From the NCBI GenBank assembly GCA_045643145.1, contig JAZUKG010000101.1, positions 1 to 64,000 of the forward strand: a stretch of 64,000 nucleotides of DNA. Direction: 5' to 3'. The notes beneath the pieces are model-generated. The model worked only from the letters and a program-made list of their open reading frames with translations. It was not told where the DNA came from and did not search any database. The translations under genes and the position numbers were made by a program. The stretch's first letter is position 1; every line of letters begins with the position of its first letter. The stretch comes from SVFI01 sp045643145. Its GTDB lineage: Bacteria; Bacillota; Clostridia; Lachnospirales; Lachnospiraceae. Shown in pieces: positions 45,561-53,712 of this stretch.

Positions 45561-48500
45561 TTATTTAACTTTGATAGAAACAACCTTTGTTGTCTTCTGA
45601 TATTCGCCCTTAGCATCCGCTGTAATTGTAATCTTGTAGGTACCCTTCTTTGCATTTTTCTTGAAAGTTACGACACCTTTTTTGCTTACCTTAATGAATT
45701 TATTCATCTTCTTTGGATACTTTGTTACCTTGTAGGTAAGCTTACCGTTTCCGTCTGTCTTTGCATTCAGTTTAACTTTAACTGCCTTTTTGCTCAGTAC
45801 AGAGGCCTTTACTGCTTTCATCTTTGCGGTCGTAATTGTCTGATTCTTGAGTGTAACTACAGGTGCCTGACTCGGCTTTGTACTCGGATTTACACTTGGC
45901 TTAATACTTGCACTTGGTACTGTACTTGGTTCTGTACTTGGCTTTGTACTTGGATCTGCGCTTGGCTTTGTACTTGGACTTACGCCCGGATCTGCACTTG
46001 GATCTGTACTTGGCTTTGTGCTTGGACTTACGCCCGGATCTGCACTTGGATCTGTACTTGGCTTTGTGCTTGGACTTACGCCCGGATCTGCACTTGGATC
46101 TGTACTAGGTTTTGTACTTGGATCTGCGCTTGTGCCAGGAGCTGCACTTAATTTTGAAACGGTCTCAAGCTTTGTCGCTGAACAAATTGTACAGGTATAT
46201 GTTTTTGTTCCCTCTTCTGATTCTGTCGCTTCTTTCGTAACGATTCCCTCATCAAATGTATGCACTGCCAATTCATCGTTTTCACCACAAGCACATTCTT
46301 TCCAGTGATTATCATCATCTGAATACCAGCTTGTCGAATAGCTATGTGTATGAGGCAATTTTTCGACTACAACCGATGCTCTTCTATAACCGCATATCTC
46401 ACACTTTTCATACTTGCTGCCTTCTTCAAATTCTGTTGCTATCTTTTCTGTTGCCCACTCAAAAACATGAGCAGCTACTTCATTTTTCGCACCGCACTCA
46501 CATTCTGTATAATGCTCTGTGTCATCATAACCGTATGTTGGAGAATAGCTATGTGTATGTACCGGTTCTTCCGGTTTAATCACAAAATCTACTGTGGTGG
46601 TTCCTATATAATTTCCCATAAAATCTACTACATAGGCATAGGTTCCGACTTCAGTTCTTCCGGCCGGTACTGATACTGTATAGTCTGTTCCTTCCACTAA
46701 TGTATTGCCCTTGGCATCCTTTACAATCAAGGTTGGATTTTTTTCTGTTCCGTCATAGATGTATTCTGTCAGCGAAAGTGACACATTGGAAGGTCTGCTA
46801 AATGGTGTAACTTTAATATCACCGCAGAAACATGTTTCCAGAATATATCCATCATCCTCCGGAGTAGCAGGAGTCACATACTTGGCATAACTATGTCCCG
46901 TTGCAGGTACTACCGTATATGTCCTATAGGTACAATTATTACAGGTAACAAAGTCCGTCCATCCATCGCTGGTACAACTCGCAGCTGCATCAGTATGATA
47001 CTCGAGATCATGCGGCAACATGCCTATTTCTGAGTAGGTAGTATAATCACATCTGCTACATGTATCATATGCATCCCAGCCAATCTCTGTACAGCTCGCA
47101 CTCTGCGCTGCATGATGCACGAGGTCATGTCCCATTGGAATCACCTCATCCCATTCATAGCCACAGTCATCACATACTAAATGCAAAACACCATTTGCAG
47201 TACAAGTTTCCGGTGTTGTTACAGTACTCTGTGTAAAGGAATGAATACAAGCAACGATGTCAAACTGAACATCATAAGTACCCATTGTTGTAAAATCTCC
47301 AAGACCGATAATCTGAATAGTAGCAGTTCCTATGTCTGTATTATCCACATAATTCAAATCATAATCAGTGCCCTTGACCAGTTCCATTACACCGCCGTAT
47401 TTAATAGTAGGCTCCGGTGTAATCGGACTGCCTGAATACTGATACTCAGCATCAATTCCTGACACATCGGAGGTAGTACCATCAATAGTAGCTGTATAAG
47501 GTATAAATCCAATACCATAGACATTTGCATAAACTTGCGCTTTACTGCCGCCAAATGCTTTGATTGTAGCAGGTCTTTCCGAAACACTATGGAAAGGCTC
47601 TACCTCTAAATCGAGATTTTTATTTTCTACGATTAATACATCCAACTGCGGACGAATAGAAGACTCCTCTACCTCTTCTACCTGAACAGATAAAATAAGA
47701 GTTTTAATACATTTATTATACTGATTAATTCCAAATGCATCCTCTGAAATACTTTTGATTTCCGGTGCTGTTTTATAGGAAACATCCGGCTTTGCTCTCG
47801 GATATACTTTCATAGCTCCGGTTGCTTTCTCAATTAATACACCATCTCTTGAAATATATCTGGGATTATCGTCGCTTACATAAATCGCTTCTAAAGCCTT
47901 GCTGTTTAATATACTCTGAGGATCTATATTCTCAACATAAGAAGCCGGCAAAGTAATCGTTTTATCAGACAAAATATTTAAAGAATTATAAGTTCCCATG
48001 CCTTTGAAGCCTTCTTCCAATACCAGCTTGTCTACGGATACACCATTAGAAATAGCATAACTTCCCAATTGTAAATGATTTCCGCCAAGAGTCAGCGTAC
48101 CAATTGTACAATAGTAAAATGCTCCCTCCGAAACCCTCTCAAGAGTCGAAGGAGTCGAATAATCAGAATGATTTCCTCCATATCGATACAAGGTTGTCAT
48201 GCCGGGATTATATACGCATCCGTCCTGTGAATAATAATATTCATTCCCCTCGGCAACTGTATAACCGGTTCCGCCTACTATCGTTGAATAAAATGGTTGT
48301 CTGAGTCTTTTAAGTGTTTTTGGCAGTGAAACAGATTCCAGTCCGGCAACTGACCCAAAAACACAGTCTCCCAGTGCTGTAATGCCTTCTTCTACAATAA
48401 CCTGATGAATTTCGATTCCTGATTTAAATGCAGGTTTCGCGTAATCAAAATTCTTGATTGCACCGGTTCCGCTAATCGTCATGGTTTTTGATGTCGTATC

Positions 48501-48689
48501 AAACTGATAAGTAATATCATTGGTACCATCCTTACAAAAAACTCCGCTGGTCACTAAATAAGGATCAATTGGATCAGTTGCAGCATATACTGCCTTTTCC
48601 ATTCCCGGAATGCTCAATACGGACAATATCATTGCAAAAAGCAATACCAGTTTTGATATTGAATGTACAAGTCGTTGTTTTGTTCTCAT
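45561..48689 (-). CDS. BspA-like leucine-rich-repeat surface protein
   Basis: 1042 residues. A signal peptide ends near VYAATDP (about 36). The LRR_5/BspA region (about 60-390) precedes an Ig/MBG-like domain (about 420-485) and three CxxC mini-repeats (about 490-640: CDDCGYEWDEVIPMGHD, CSRCDYTTYSEIGMLPHD, CNNCTYRTYTVVPATGH). A second Ig-like domain (about 645-710), two more Cys repeats, a Pro/Ser/Thr spacer of 16-residue repeats, and a C-terminal Ig-like domain (about 955-1042) end it. No LPXTG. It is probably held on the wall non-covalently, with a role in adhesion or host-polymer contact (family inference). Confidence 0.85.
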   Translation of the reverse strand: MRTKQRLVHSISKLVLLFAMILSVLSIPGMEKAVYAATDPIDPYLVTSGVFCKDGTNDITYQFDTTSKTMTISGTGAIKNFDYAKPAFKSGIEIHQVIVEEGITALGDCVFGSVAGLESVSLPKTLKRLRQPFYSTIVGGTGYTVAEGNEYYYSQDGCVYNPGMTTLYRYGGNHSDYSTPSTLERVSEGAFYYCTIGTLTLGGNHLQLGSYAISNGVSVDKLVLEEGFKGMGTYNSLNILSDKTITLPASYVENIDPQSILNSKALEAIYVSDDNPRYISRDGVLIEKATGAMKVYPRAKPDVSYKTAPEIKSISEDAFGINQYNKCIKTLILSVQVEEVEESSIRPQLDVLIVENKNLDLEVEPFHSVSERPATIKAFGGSKAQVYANVYGIGFIPYTATIDGTTSDVSGIDAEYQYSGSPITPEPTIKYGGVMELVKGTDYDLNYVDNTDIGTATIQIIGLGDFTTMGTYDVQFDIVACIHSFTQSTVTTPETCTANGVLHLVCDDCGYEWDEVIPMGHDLVHHAAQSASCTEIGWDAYDTCSRCDYTTYSEIGMLPHDLEYHTDAAASCTSDGWTDFVTCNNCTYRTYTVVPATGHSYAKYVTPATPEDDGYILETCFCGDIKVTPFSRPSNVSLSLTEYIYDGTEKNPTLIVKDAKGNTLVEGTDYTVSVPAGRTEVGTYAYVVDFMGNYIGTTTVDFVIKPEEPVHTHSYSPTYGYDDTEHYTECECGAKNEVAAHVFEWATEKIATEFEEGSKYEKCEICGYRRASVVVEKLPHTHSYSTSWYSDDDNHWKECACGENDELAVHTFDEGIVTKEATESEEGTKTYTCTICSATKLETVSKLSAAPGTSADPSTKPSTDPSADPGVSPSTKPSTDPSADPGVSPSTKPSTDPSADPGVSPSTKPSADPSTKPSTEPSTVPSASIKPSVNPSTKPSQAPVVTLKNQTITTAKMKAVKASVLSKKAVKVKLNAKTDGNGKLTYKVTKYPKKMNKFIKVSKKGVVTFKKNAKKGTYKITITADAKGEYQKTTKVVSIKVK
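45964..46107. repeat. Three 48-bp tandem repeats in the surface-protein gene
   Basis: Units begin at 45964, 46012 and 46060, nearly identical, and a diverged fourth starts at 46108. Each encodes 16 residues of a Pro/Ser/Thr/Asp spacer (PSTKPSTDPSADPGVS). In-frame copy changes would lengthen or shorten the stalk. Confidence 0.85.
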
Positions 48690-48767
48690 TTTGCTTCTCC
48701 TTTTTATCTGATAATTTGAGACATATTTCGTTTGCCCCCCATGAGCATACTACCCTCTAAAAATAAA

Positions 48768-48848
48768 AAAAGATATGGTACCCCGACTACTTTTTCCCTT
48801 AAAAACAGACGTTTTCAAGAATAGTATCCCAGGTATACCATACCTTTT
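48768..48848 (-). terminator. Terminator after the FIST-GGDEF gene (large loop)
   Basis: On the minus strand AAAGGTATGGTA (from 48848) pairs with TACCATATCTTT (48768-48780), then a run of T. The loop of about 55 bases is long, so it may act as a weaker attenuator before the surface-protein gene. Its arm is nearly the same as the terminator at 45518. Confidence 0.6.
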
Positions 48849-48886
48849 TGGCTATATTTTATGCTTTTTTGTTATTTTATCCCATA

Positions 48887-50671
48887 TCACTTTACAGAGG
48901 TCTGCTTGTGATATAAGTCCTTGGCGCGATACATCTCAAGGTCTGCTGTTCTCTTCCAATCGCCAATAGAACCTCTGATTCCCTCCGAACTAATGAGTCT
49001 CGACTCACCAACTGCCATAGACAGCTGATAGGTTTCGCCTTCATTATAGGCATCGATTTTTTCATTCAGTCTGGTTCTGTAGGCACTCATGGTTTCCTCA
49101 TCTGCATCAATCACGACTACAAATTCGTCTCCACCAATTCTATAACAATGCCCCTTATCACCATATACCTCTCTGATGACATTCGCTGCACCGACAATCA
49201 GTTTATCGCCCGCATCATGTCCATAAGTATCATTGGTATTCTTCAGACCATTTAAATCAATCATCAGCATAGCCCAGTTTTTAGCTATGTTTTTCTCTCC
49301 TTCAATATCCTTTAATAAAAGATCATAGTCAAATCGATTGCCCAGTCCTGTAAGCGCGTCTTTTTTTGCAATATCTGTCAGCTGCTCATTATAATACTGA
49401 AGCTGTCCGTTTATCGTCTCCAGTTCCAATGAAATTTCACTGATAAAGGTGGAAAGTCTGGCTGCAAACGGAAGCTTTGAATCATTTAAATCATCCTCAT
49501 ACGAATCTACCGGTCTGTTATGTCTGCCGTCGCCTTCACGCATAGCTGCGATTACCAGAGTAATGCTATTCTGATTCAGACTTCCTTTTTCTCGCAAAAA
49601 CTCACCATGCGAAAAGAATCCCATACTGGACTTTACATTTCTAAACGGATGAATTTCCGTAGTCGGTTTATCCATACCCCAGAATACCTTTCGGGCCGTA
49701 CAATAGAAAATATGTAAAAGCTCTGCATTAAAATCATCCAGATTCTTGGCTGCTGACTTTACTGCATTCATAATGGTATACGGTTCACCATACGAAAGTC
49801 TTACCAGAGAACCTACCTCGACGTCCGCACTCATAACGATAGAGCCATCCTCATTTCCTGCTGCAGGTGCACGAACAATCTTTACACCGTTATGCTCATA
49901 CATCATAGGAAACTCCAGACAGTTTACAAATAAATTATCATCATTTTCAATCTTTAAATAATTCTTGTATACATTGTAAGCAGGCATACCATCAAGCTCA
50001 TAAATAGTACAACCTTCTGCCTTGGTTACCACAAAGCTTCTTCCGATTGGCTGCCATCCGCTAACCTTGAATGAATTCACATAGAAATCTTCTCCGCCAA
50101 ACAACAACACGACAAGTCCGTTTGGATCAAAACCACCTACTGACGAGAACACACAAGAATCTGTACTGGTTATATTTCTCGAACATACAATTCCGCCAAA
50201 CATCTGAATCTCTTCTGCTAAAACATCAAAATTTTTGGAGAAAACAGTTGGCGATTCCTCATTGATGGTTCTGTAAAATTCAATCGCCTTTACCCATTTA
50301 TTATTTTCGCATTCCTGAAGAATTGCATCCGCTATGTCTTTGGTTGACTGCTTTACCATACTGTATTGCAGCATTTTGAATTTCGTTGTTGGCTTTTCAA
50401 ATACAGTAATGGCTACTGACAAATCGGATGTAATTTCACAATCAGAAACATTTCCTGCTGTAGAGTGACCAAACCAAGGCTTTCCCGGAAATATTTTCTC
50501 AATACTTTCCCAAATCGGTCGAACACTTTCTTCTTTTAAATCGGTTGACATAATATGGAAATACATAGATATATCATCATATGCATATCTCTCAAGCAGT
50601 CTTTGCTTGTACAAATCCAAACTATTTTCAAATCGTTCCTGACTGACAAATTCAATTGTTTTTTTCTTCAT
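48887..50671 (-). CDS. FIST sensor domain plus diguanylate cyclase (GGDEF)
   Basis: 594 residues, soluble. FIST_N and FIST_C (about 30-390; GHSTAGNVSD, FGGIVCSRN, LLHIFYCTARKVFWG, GFFSHGEF) form a ligand-sensing module thought to bind amino acids or other small molecules. A coiled linker (about 405-430) leads to GGDEF, with KKDALTGLGNRFDYD and an intact GGDEF at 513. The RxxD inhibitory site is missing. Cytosolic ligand-controlled cyclic-di-GMP synthesis is inferred. AAAGGGG precedes the ATG. 21 bp after the HD-GYP gene. Confidence 0.92.
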   Translation of the reverse strand: MKKKTIEFVSQERFENSLDLYKQRLLERYAYDDISMYFHIMSTDLKEESVRPIWESIEKIFPGKPWFGHSTAGNVSDCEITSDLSVAITVFEKPTTKFKMLQYSMVKQSTKDIADAILQECENNKWVKAIEFYRTINEESPTVFSKNFDVLAEEIQMFGGIVCSRNITSTDSCVFSSVGGFDPNGLVVLLFGGEDFYVNSFKVSGWQPIGRSFVVTKAEGCTIYELDGMPAYNVYKNYLKIENDDNLFVNCLEFPMMYEHNGVKIVRAPAAGNEDGSIVMSADVEVGSLVRLSYGEPYTIMNAVKSAAKNLDDFNAELLHIFYCTARKVFWGMDKPTTEIHPFRNVKSSMGFFSHGEFLREKGSLNQNSITLVIAAMREGDGRHNRPVDSYEDDLNDSKLPFAARLSTFISEISLELETINGQLQYYNEQLTDIAKKDALTGLGNRFDYDLLLKDIEGEKNIAKNWAMLMIDLNGLKNTNDTYGHDAGDKLIVGAANVIREVYGDKGHCYRIGGDEFVVVIDADEETMSAYRTRLNEKIDAYNEGETYQLSMAVGESRLISSEGIRGSIGDWKRTADLEMYRAKDLYHKQTSVK

Positions 50672-50692
50672 AAGAGCCCCTTTCCTGTCACC

Positions 50693-53050
50693 CTATGCTT
50701 TTTTGATATGTATATCTGTTATTGCACACTGATCGCCGGTAATACAGCAATATATTTTATCCGCACTATTCGGCAGCTTTGTTTGATTTATCGTCGTAAG
50801 TCCGCCATTCTCGGCCAACAAGTTTACGACATTGCCTTTTCGAGATATTTTGAGCCTACACCCAACTCCTGCCTTGTTCTTCTGTTTCCACAGACTCCAG
50901 TTTTCAAAATCTTCTCCCTTGGATACAGAGGTCGTATTGACAAATTCGGCATTGTCACACCAGCCTTCACCATCCAGTCTGACAGATGAGATTTCTCTAT
51001 AACCATTTTCATCATCTGAAATAAACAGCATAATAATCGGACAATGCCATACTCTTCTCGAAGAAGGCAGGCTCATCGTATGGAAACAAATCTCCATACT
51101 CTCTGTAAAGTCTATCATCTCAGAATGATTGGATTTCCATCCGTCTATTTGCAGGTTTGGAATATCTCCGACCGGTTTATCAATATAACTGATTTTTTCA
51201 GCAATACGAGGAATATAATTCTCTGCTACCGGCTCCGGATCAATATCCACATTCAGAATGTCCAGACTACATTGCTCTCCGGTTAACGCCAGATACAAAT
51301 ACCTGGATGCATCATACAAAGCAAATATGATTTCGTCCTCTCGCTGCTTTGTTGAAATCGTTACCTGCAAATGATCTTCCTGCTTTACCATCCGAATATG
51401 CGCCTTTTGCGGCTGATCGGCTTCCATATTCTCCGGTTCCTTGTCCGTGGTATCTTGCTTTACTTTACGAACATAATCGGTAAACACCTTTCCGCCCATA
51501 TCCACACCGGCAAACTCGATAAAATCCATTTCTTCGGATAACGAATTATCCTCCAGATAATATCTCGCATCAGCGGAATCATAAAAAAGAAGTATCGGTA
51601 GTCCTCCGCGCTTTAACGGCTTGTATCGAATATCTATGGAAACCGGACAATCTGTAATACGAATTCCTGCAGATACCTTCGATCTATACCCTGTAAACTC
51701 ATAGGACAAATCAGCGCCGAATACTTCCTCGCTTCTGTTTTCTTTCATTTCATACTCTTCATCCAAATCCAAAAGATGAAGCATTATTTTTGCATATTCC
51801 GGATCAAACTGGGTTCCGCTCCCCTTTACCAGCTCTTCACGAACATACATCCTCGGAATCATATCTCGATAGCTGCGTTTGGAAGTCATGGCGTCATATG
51901 CATCTGCAACTGCAATAATTCTCGCGATATTCGGAATATCCTCACCCTTTAGCTTATCCGGATAACCTCTGCCATCATACCTTTCATGATGGTGTCTGGC
52001 TCCTACACTAAGAGAAGGCGAAATTAAAATCTTTGACAGTATCTCTGCACCCAAAACAGGATGCTGCTTTATAATCGCAAATTCATCATTTGTGAGGGTT
52101 CCTTTTTTATTGATAATATCATCTCTGATACCAATCTTTCCTACATCATGAAGAAGACCTGCCAAATAGATATCTTCGCATTCCTTCTTTGACATTCCTG
52201 ACATTTCAGCAATTTCCTTGGCATACTTTGCTACTCTGTTAGAATGGCCGTGTGTATATGTATCTTTGGCATCAACTGCAGAAGCCAAAGCTTCTACGGT
52301 CTGGTTCAGAAGTTCTTTCGCCGTTTTCTGAATTTCCAGTGCCTTATTCTTCTCACTATCAACTGCTACAACCAAAACCTGGTTTTGATCAGATAGTGCA
52401 TAGAAATAAATAATAATCGATGAAATGGCAATACTGATTGAGGTGAGAGAAAGTCCATAAAAGAAAATCTGAACTACACCTGCAATAATAGGAAATGCCA
52501 CAAATACCAGTAACGAATATAATACCTGCTTTCGAAAAACACTTCTGTTTTTTATGATAAACACAAATTGAATAGCCGTAATAATCAGAGGCATTAAATA
52601 ACAGATAATAAATCCATCGGAACGCTGATAACGATTGGTTGCATCAATGGTATAATATAGGCCCGTAAATTGCGATATAACCAATAAGGTCAAACCTATT
52701 ATTACCAATAGTCGGCCCAGATTTAATGTCTTTTCTTCACTTATTTTATTTTTATTGACAAAAGATAACAGATAATTGTTAAATCCATATAGAACAAGTA
52801 AAATAGATGCGTAAACGAGAAAATTGCAAATACGTACCATCCAGTATCCCAATGTACTCTCATCTCCGCGATAGATATATGCAAAACGATCTGAAATAAG
52901 CAATAGCATCGAAAAGAATGCTATCTGTAAAAAGGAAATCTTTTTATTCCGGTTATCAATCTTCATGAACAGCAAAAACAGGAATATGAAACCACATATT
53001 CCACCAAGTAACATCATGAAGTTTAACTGATGTGTAACGAAAAAATTCAT
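50693..53050 (-). CDS. Membrane HD-GYP phosphodiesterase with C-terminal beta domains
   Basis: 785 residues. Seven to eight membrane helices (about 1-220) and a short linker precede an HD-GYP domain (about 250-430): HD in LAGLLHDVGKIG (301-302), QHPVLG, ARHHHERYDGRGYP (GYP at 362-364) and DAYDAMTS. These residues hydrolyse cyclic-di-GMP. The C-terminal 340 residues are beta-rich and resemble carbohydrate-binding sandwiches. They follow a cytosolic enzyme domain without another membrane helix, so their role is unclear. Paired with the FIST-GGDEF gene, it would balance cyclic-di-GMP near the surface-protein gene. Confidence 0.9.
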   Translation of the reverse strand: MNFFVTHQLNFMMLLGGICGFIFLFLLFMKIDNRNKKISFLQIAFFSMLLLISDRFAYIYRGDESTLGYWMVRICNFLVYASILLVLYGFNNYLLSFVNKNKISEEKTLNLGRLLVIIGLTLLVISQFTGLYYTIDATNRYQRSDGFIICYLMPLIITAIQFVFIIKNRSVFRKQVLYSLLVFVAFPIIAGVVQIFFYGLSLTSISIAISSIIIYFYALSDQNQVLVVAVDSEKNKALEIQKTAKELLNQTVEALASAVDAKDTYTHGHSNRVAKYAKEIAEMSGMSKKECEDIYLAGLLHDVGKIGIRDDIINKKGTLTNDEFAIIKQHPVLGAEILSKILISPSLSVGARHHHERYDGRGYPDKLKGEDIPNIARIIAVADAYDAMTSKRSYRDMIPRMYVREELVKGSGTQFDPEYAKIMLHLLDLDEEYEMKENRSEEVFGADLSYEFTGYRSKVSAGIRITDCPVSIDIRYKPLKRGGLPILLFYDSADARYYLEDNSLSEEMDFIEFAGVDMGGKVFTDYVRKVKQDTTDKEPENMEADQPQKAHIRMVKQEDHLQVTISTKQREDEIIFALYDASRYLYLALTGEQCSLDILNVDIDPEPVAENYIPRIAEKISYIDKPVGDIPNLQIDGWKSNHSEMIDFTESMEICFHTMSLPSSRRVWHCPIIMLFISDDENGYREISSVRLDGEGWCDNAEFVNTTSVSKGEDFENWSLWKQKNKAGVGCRLKISRKGNVVNLLAENGGLTTINQTKLPNSADKIYCCITGDQCAITDIHIKKA

Positions 53051-53095
53051 GCTATCGATTCCCTTTTTAATAATAATTCAATACATTTATATCGG

Positions 53096-53269
53096 CTATT
53101 TCCTCCTAAAACATAATAGATAAATATTGATATTTTCTACTGCGTCCTCCAAAACCTGATTTGAAACCTCTTCACTCTGAAAATATAAATTTCCTGTATA
53201 ACAGTAATGTACTATATTTCCATATGTAAGTAAATCATCCGCACCAAATACTATTTCAAAGGACAGAAA
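53096..53269 (-). pseudogene. Possible truncated gene remnant, 57 open codons
   Basis: In the 230-bp gap upstream of the HD-GYP gene one minus-strand frame is open for 57 codons and ends in TAG. It has no start codon with a ribosome site and is cut by a stop at its 5' end, close to the tRNA-Gly scar. Its translation has protein-like composition (FEIVFGADDLLTYGNIV near the start), but an open stretch of this length can occur by chance in AT-rich DNA. Confidence 0.25.
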
Positions 53270-53280
53270 CTACAAACCAT

Positions 53281-53358
53281 AAGAGCGCGAGACGGCGCAC
53301 GAGGTCCGGGGGACCTCGGTTTTGCGCGGACCGGAGCGGAGCGGAGAAACTCGAACCA
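53281..53358. repeat. GC-rich junction carrying tRNA-Gly 3'-end copies
   Basis: 53281-53295 (AAGAGCGCGAGACGG) repeats exactly the tRNA-Gly 3' acceptor/T-stem end at 53445-53459. 53348-53356 (ACTCGAACC) repeats its T-loop at 53461-53469. Between these pieces lies a GC-rich block with a CGAGGTCC/GGACCTCG hairpin and GGAGC-unit repeats. It reads as a rearranged partial tRNA copy or an old attachment-site scar. Confidence 0.6.
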
Positions 53359-53371
53359 AGCGTCAGCTTGT

Positions 53372-53430
53372 GAAGAGCCCTCTGGGGCTCTTCTTTGCAC
53401 ACAAAAAAGGACATCCATCGGATGTCCTTT
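53372..53430 (-). terminator. tRNA-Gly terminator and second hairpin
   Basis: Going downstream from the tRNA, AAAGGACATCC pairs with GGATGTCCTTT (53406-53430) and is followed by TTTTTTGTG. A second stem, GAAGAGCCC/GGGCTCTTC (53372-53393), follows. The first is a good intrinsic terminator. Confidence 0.8.
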
Positions 53431-53447
53431 CTGTGTGCAATAAAAAG

Positions 53448-53520
53448 AGCGCGAGACGGGACTCGAACCCGCGACCCCGACCTTGGCAAGGTCGTGCTCC
53501 ACCAACTGAGCCACTCGCGC
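53448..53520 (-). tRNA. tRNA-Gly (anticodon GCC)
   Basis: Minus strand: acceptor GCGCGAG/CTCGCGC, D-arm GGCTCAGTTGGTGGAGC, anticodon stem CGACC/GGTCG with loop TTGCCAA (GCC), and T-arm GCGGGTTCGAGTCCCG. 73 nt, no encoded CCA. Confidence 0.96.
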
Positions 53521-53529
53521 ATTTATCAT

Positions 53530-53649
53530 TAATTTGTGAAACAAATTGATGATGTCATGAACTCGTTTATCGAGTGAATGACAAATACAACCGTCTCTCA
53601 CAAACTAATATTATCACAAATTTGCAAAGCAAATTAATGATTTCATGAC
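53530..53649. repeat. Two related palindromic units in the tRNA-Gly leader
   Basis: AATTTG-loop-CAAATT followed by (G/A)ATGAT(G/T)TCATGA occurs at about 53531-53562 and again at about 53616-53649, 86 bp apart. Between them is a small ACTCG/CGAGT hairpin. All lie between the promoter and the tRNA. Their role is unknown. Confidence 0.55.
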
Positions 53650-53657
53650 CAATTGAT

Positions 53658-53686
53658 ACTATACTATATCTCATCTTTTCTGTCAA
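53658..53686 (-). promoter_or_regulatory. Promoter of tRNA-Gly
   Basis: Minus-strand TTGACA (53681-53686) and TATAGT (53658-53663) with 17-bp spacing. Transcription would include about 130 nt before the tRNA, so 5' processing is needed. Confidence 0.78.
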
Positions 53687-53712
53687 TACAGCATTTCGAT
53701 TTTTTTCTTATC

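Noticed and set aside
45964..46107. Regular repeats as a possible CRISPR array
   Set aside because: The units are contiguous with no unique spacers and encode an in-frame Pro/Ser/Thr stalk.
45525..46151. Long plus-strand frame rich in Trp, Cys and Leu opposite the surface-protein gene
   Set aside because: It is the antisense reading of the 48-bp repeats, with no ribosome site and no domain.
48690..48886. Possible cyclic-di-GMP riboswitch upstream of the surface-protein gene
   Set aside because: Neither the GGGCAAACC nor GCAAAGCC landmarks of class I are present; the visible fold is a terminator-like hairpin.
53251..53601. Several open frames across tRNA-Gly (for example translations with SNPRPRPWQGRAPP or VAQLVEHDLAKVG)
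   Set aside because: These are well-known false translations of a tRNA gene and its flanks; the tRNA fold explains the sequence.
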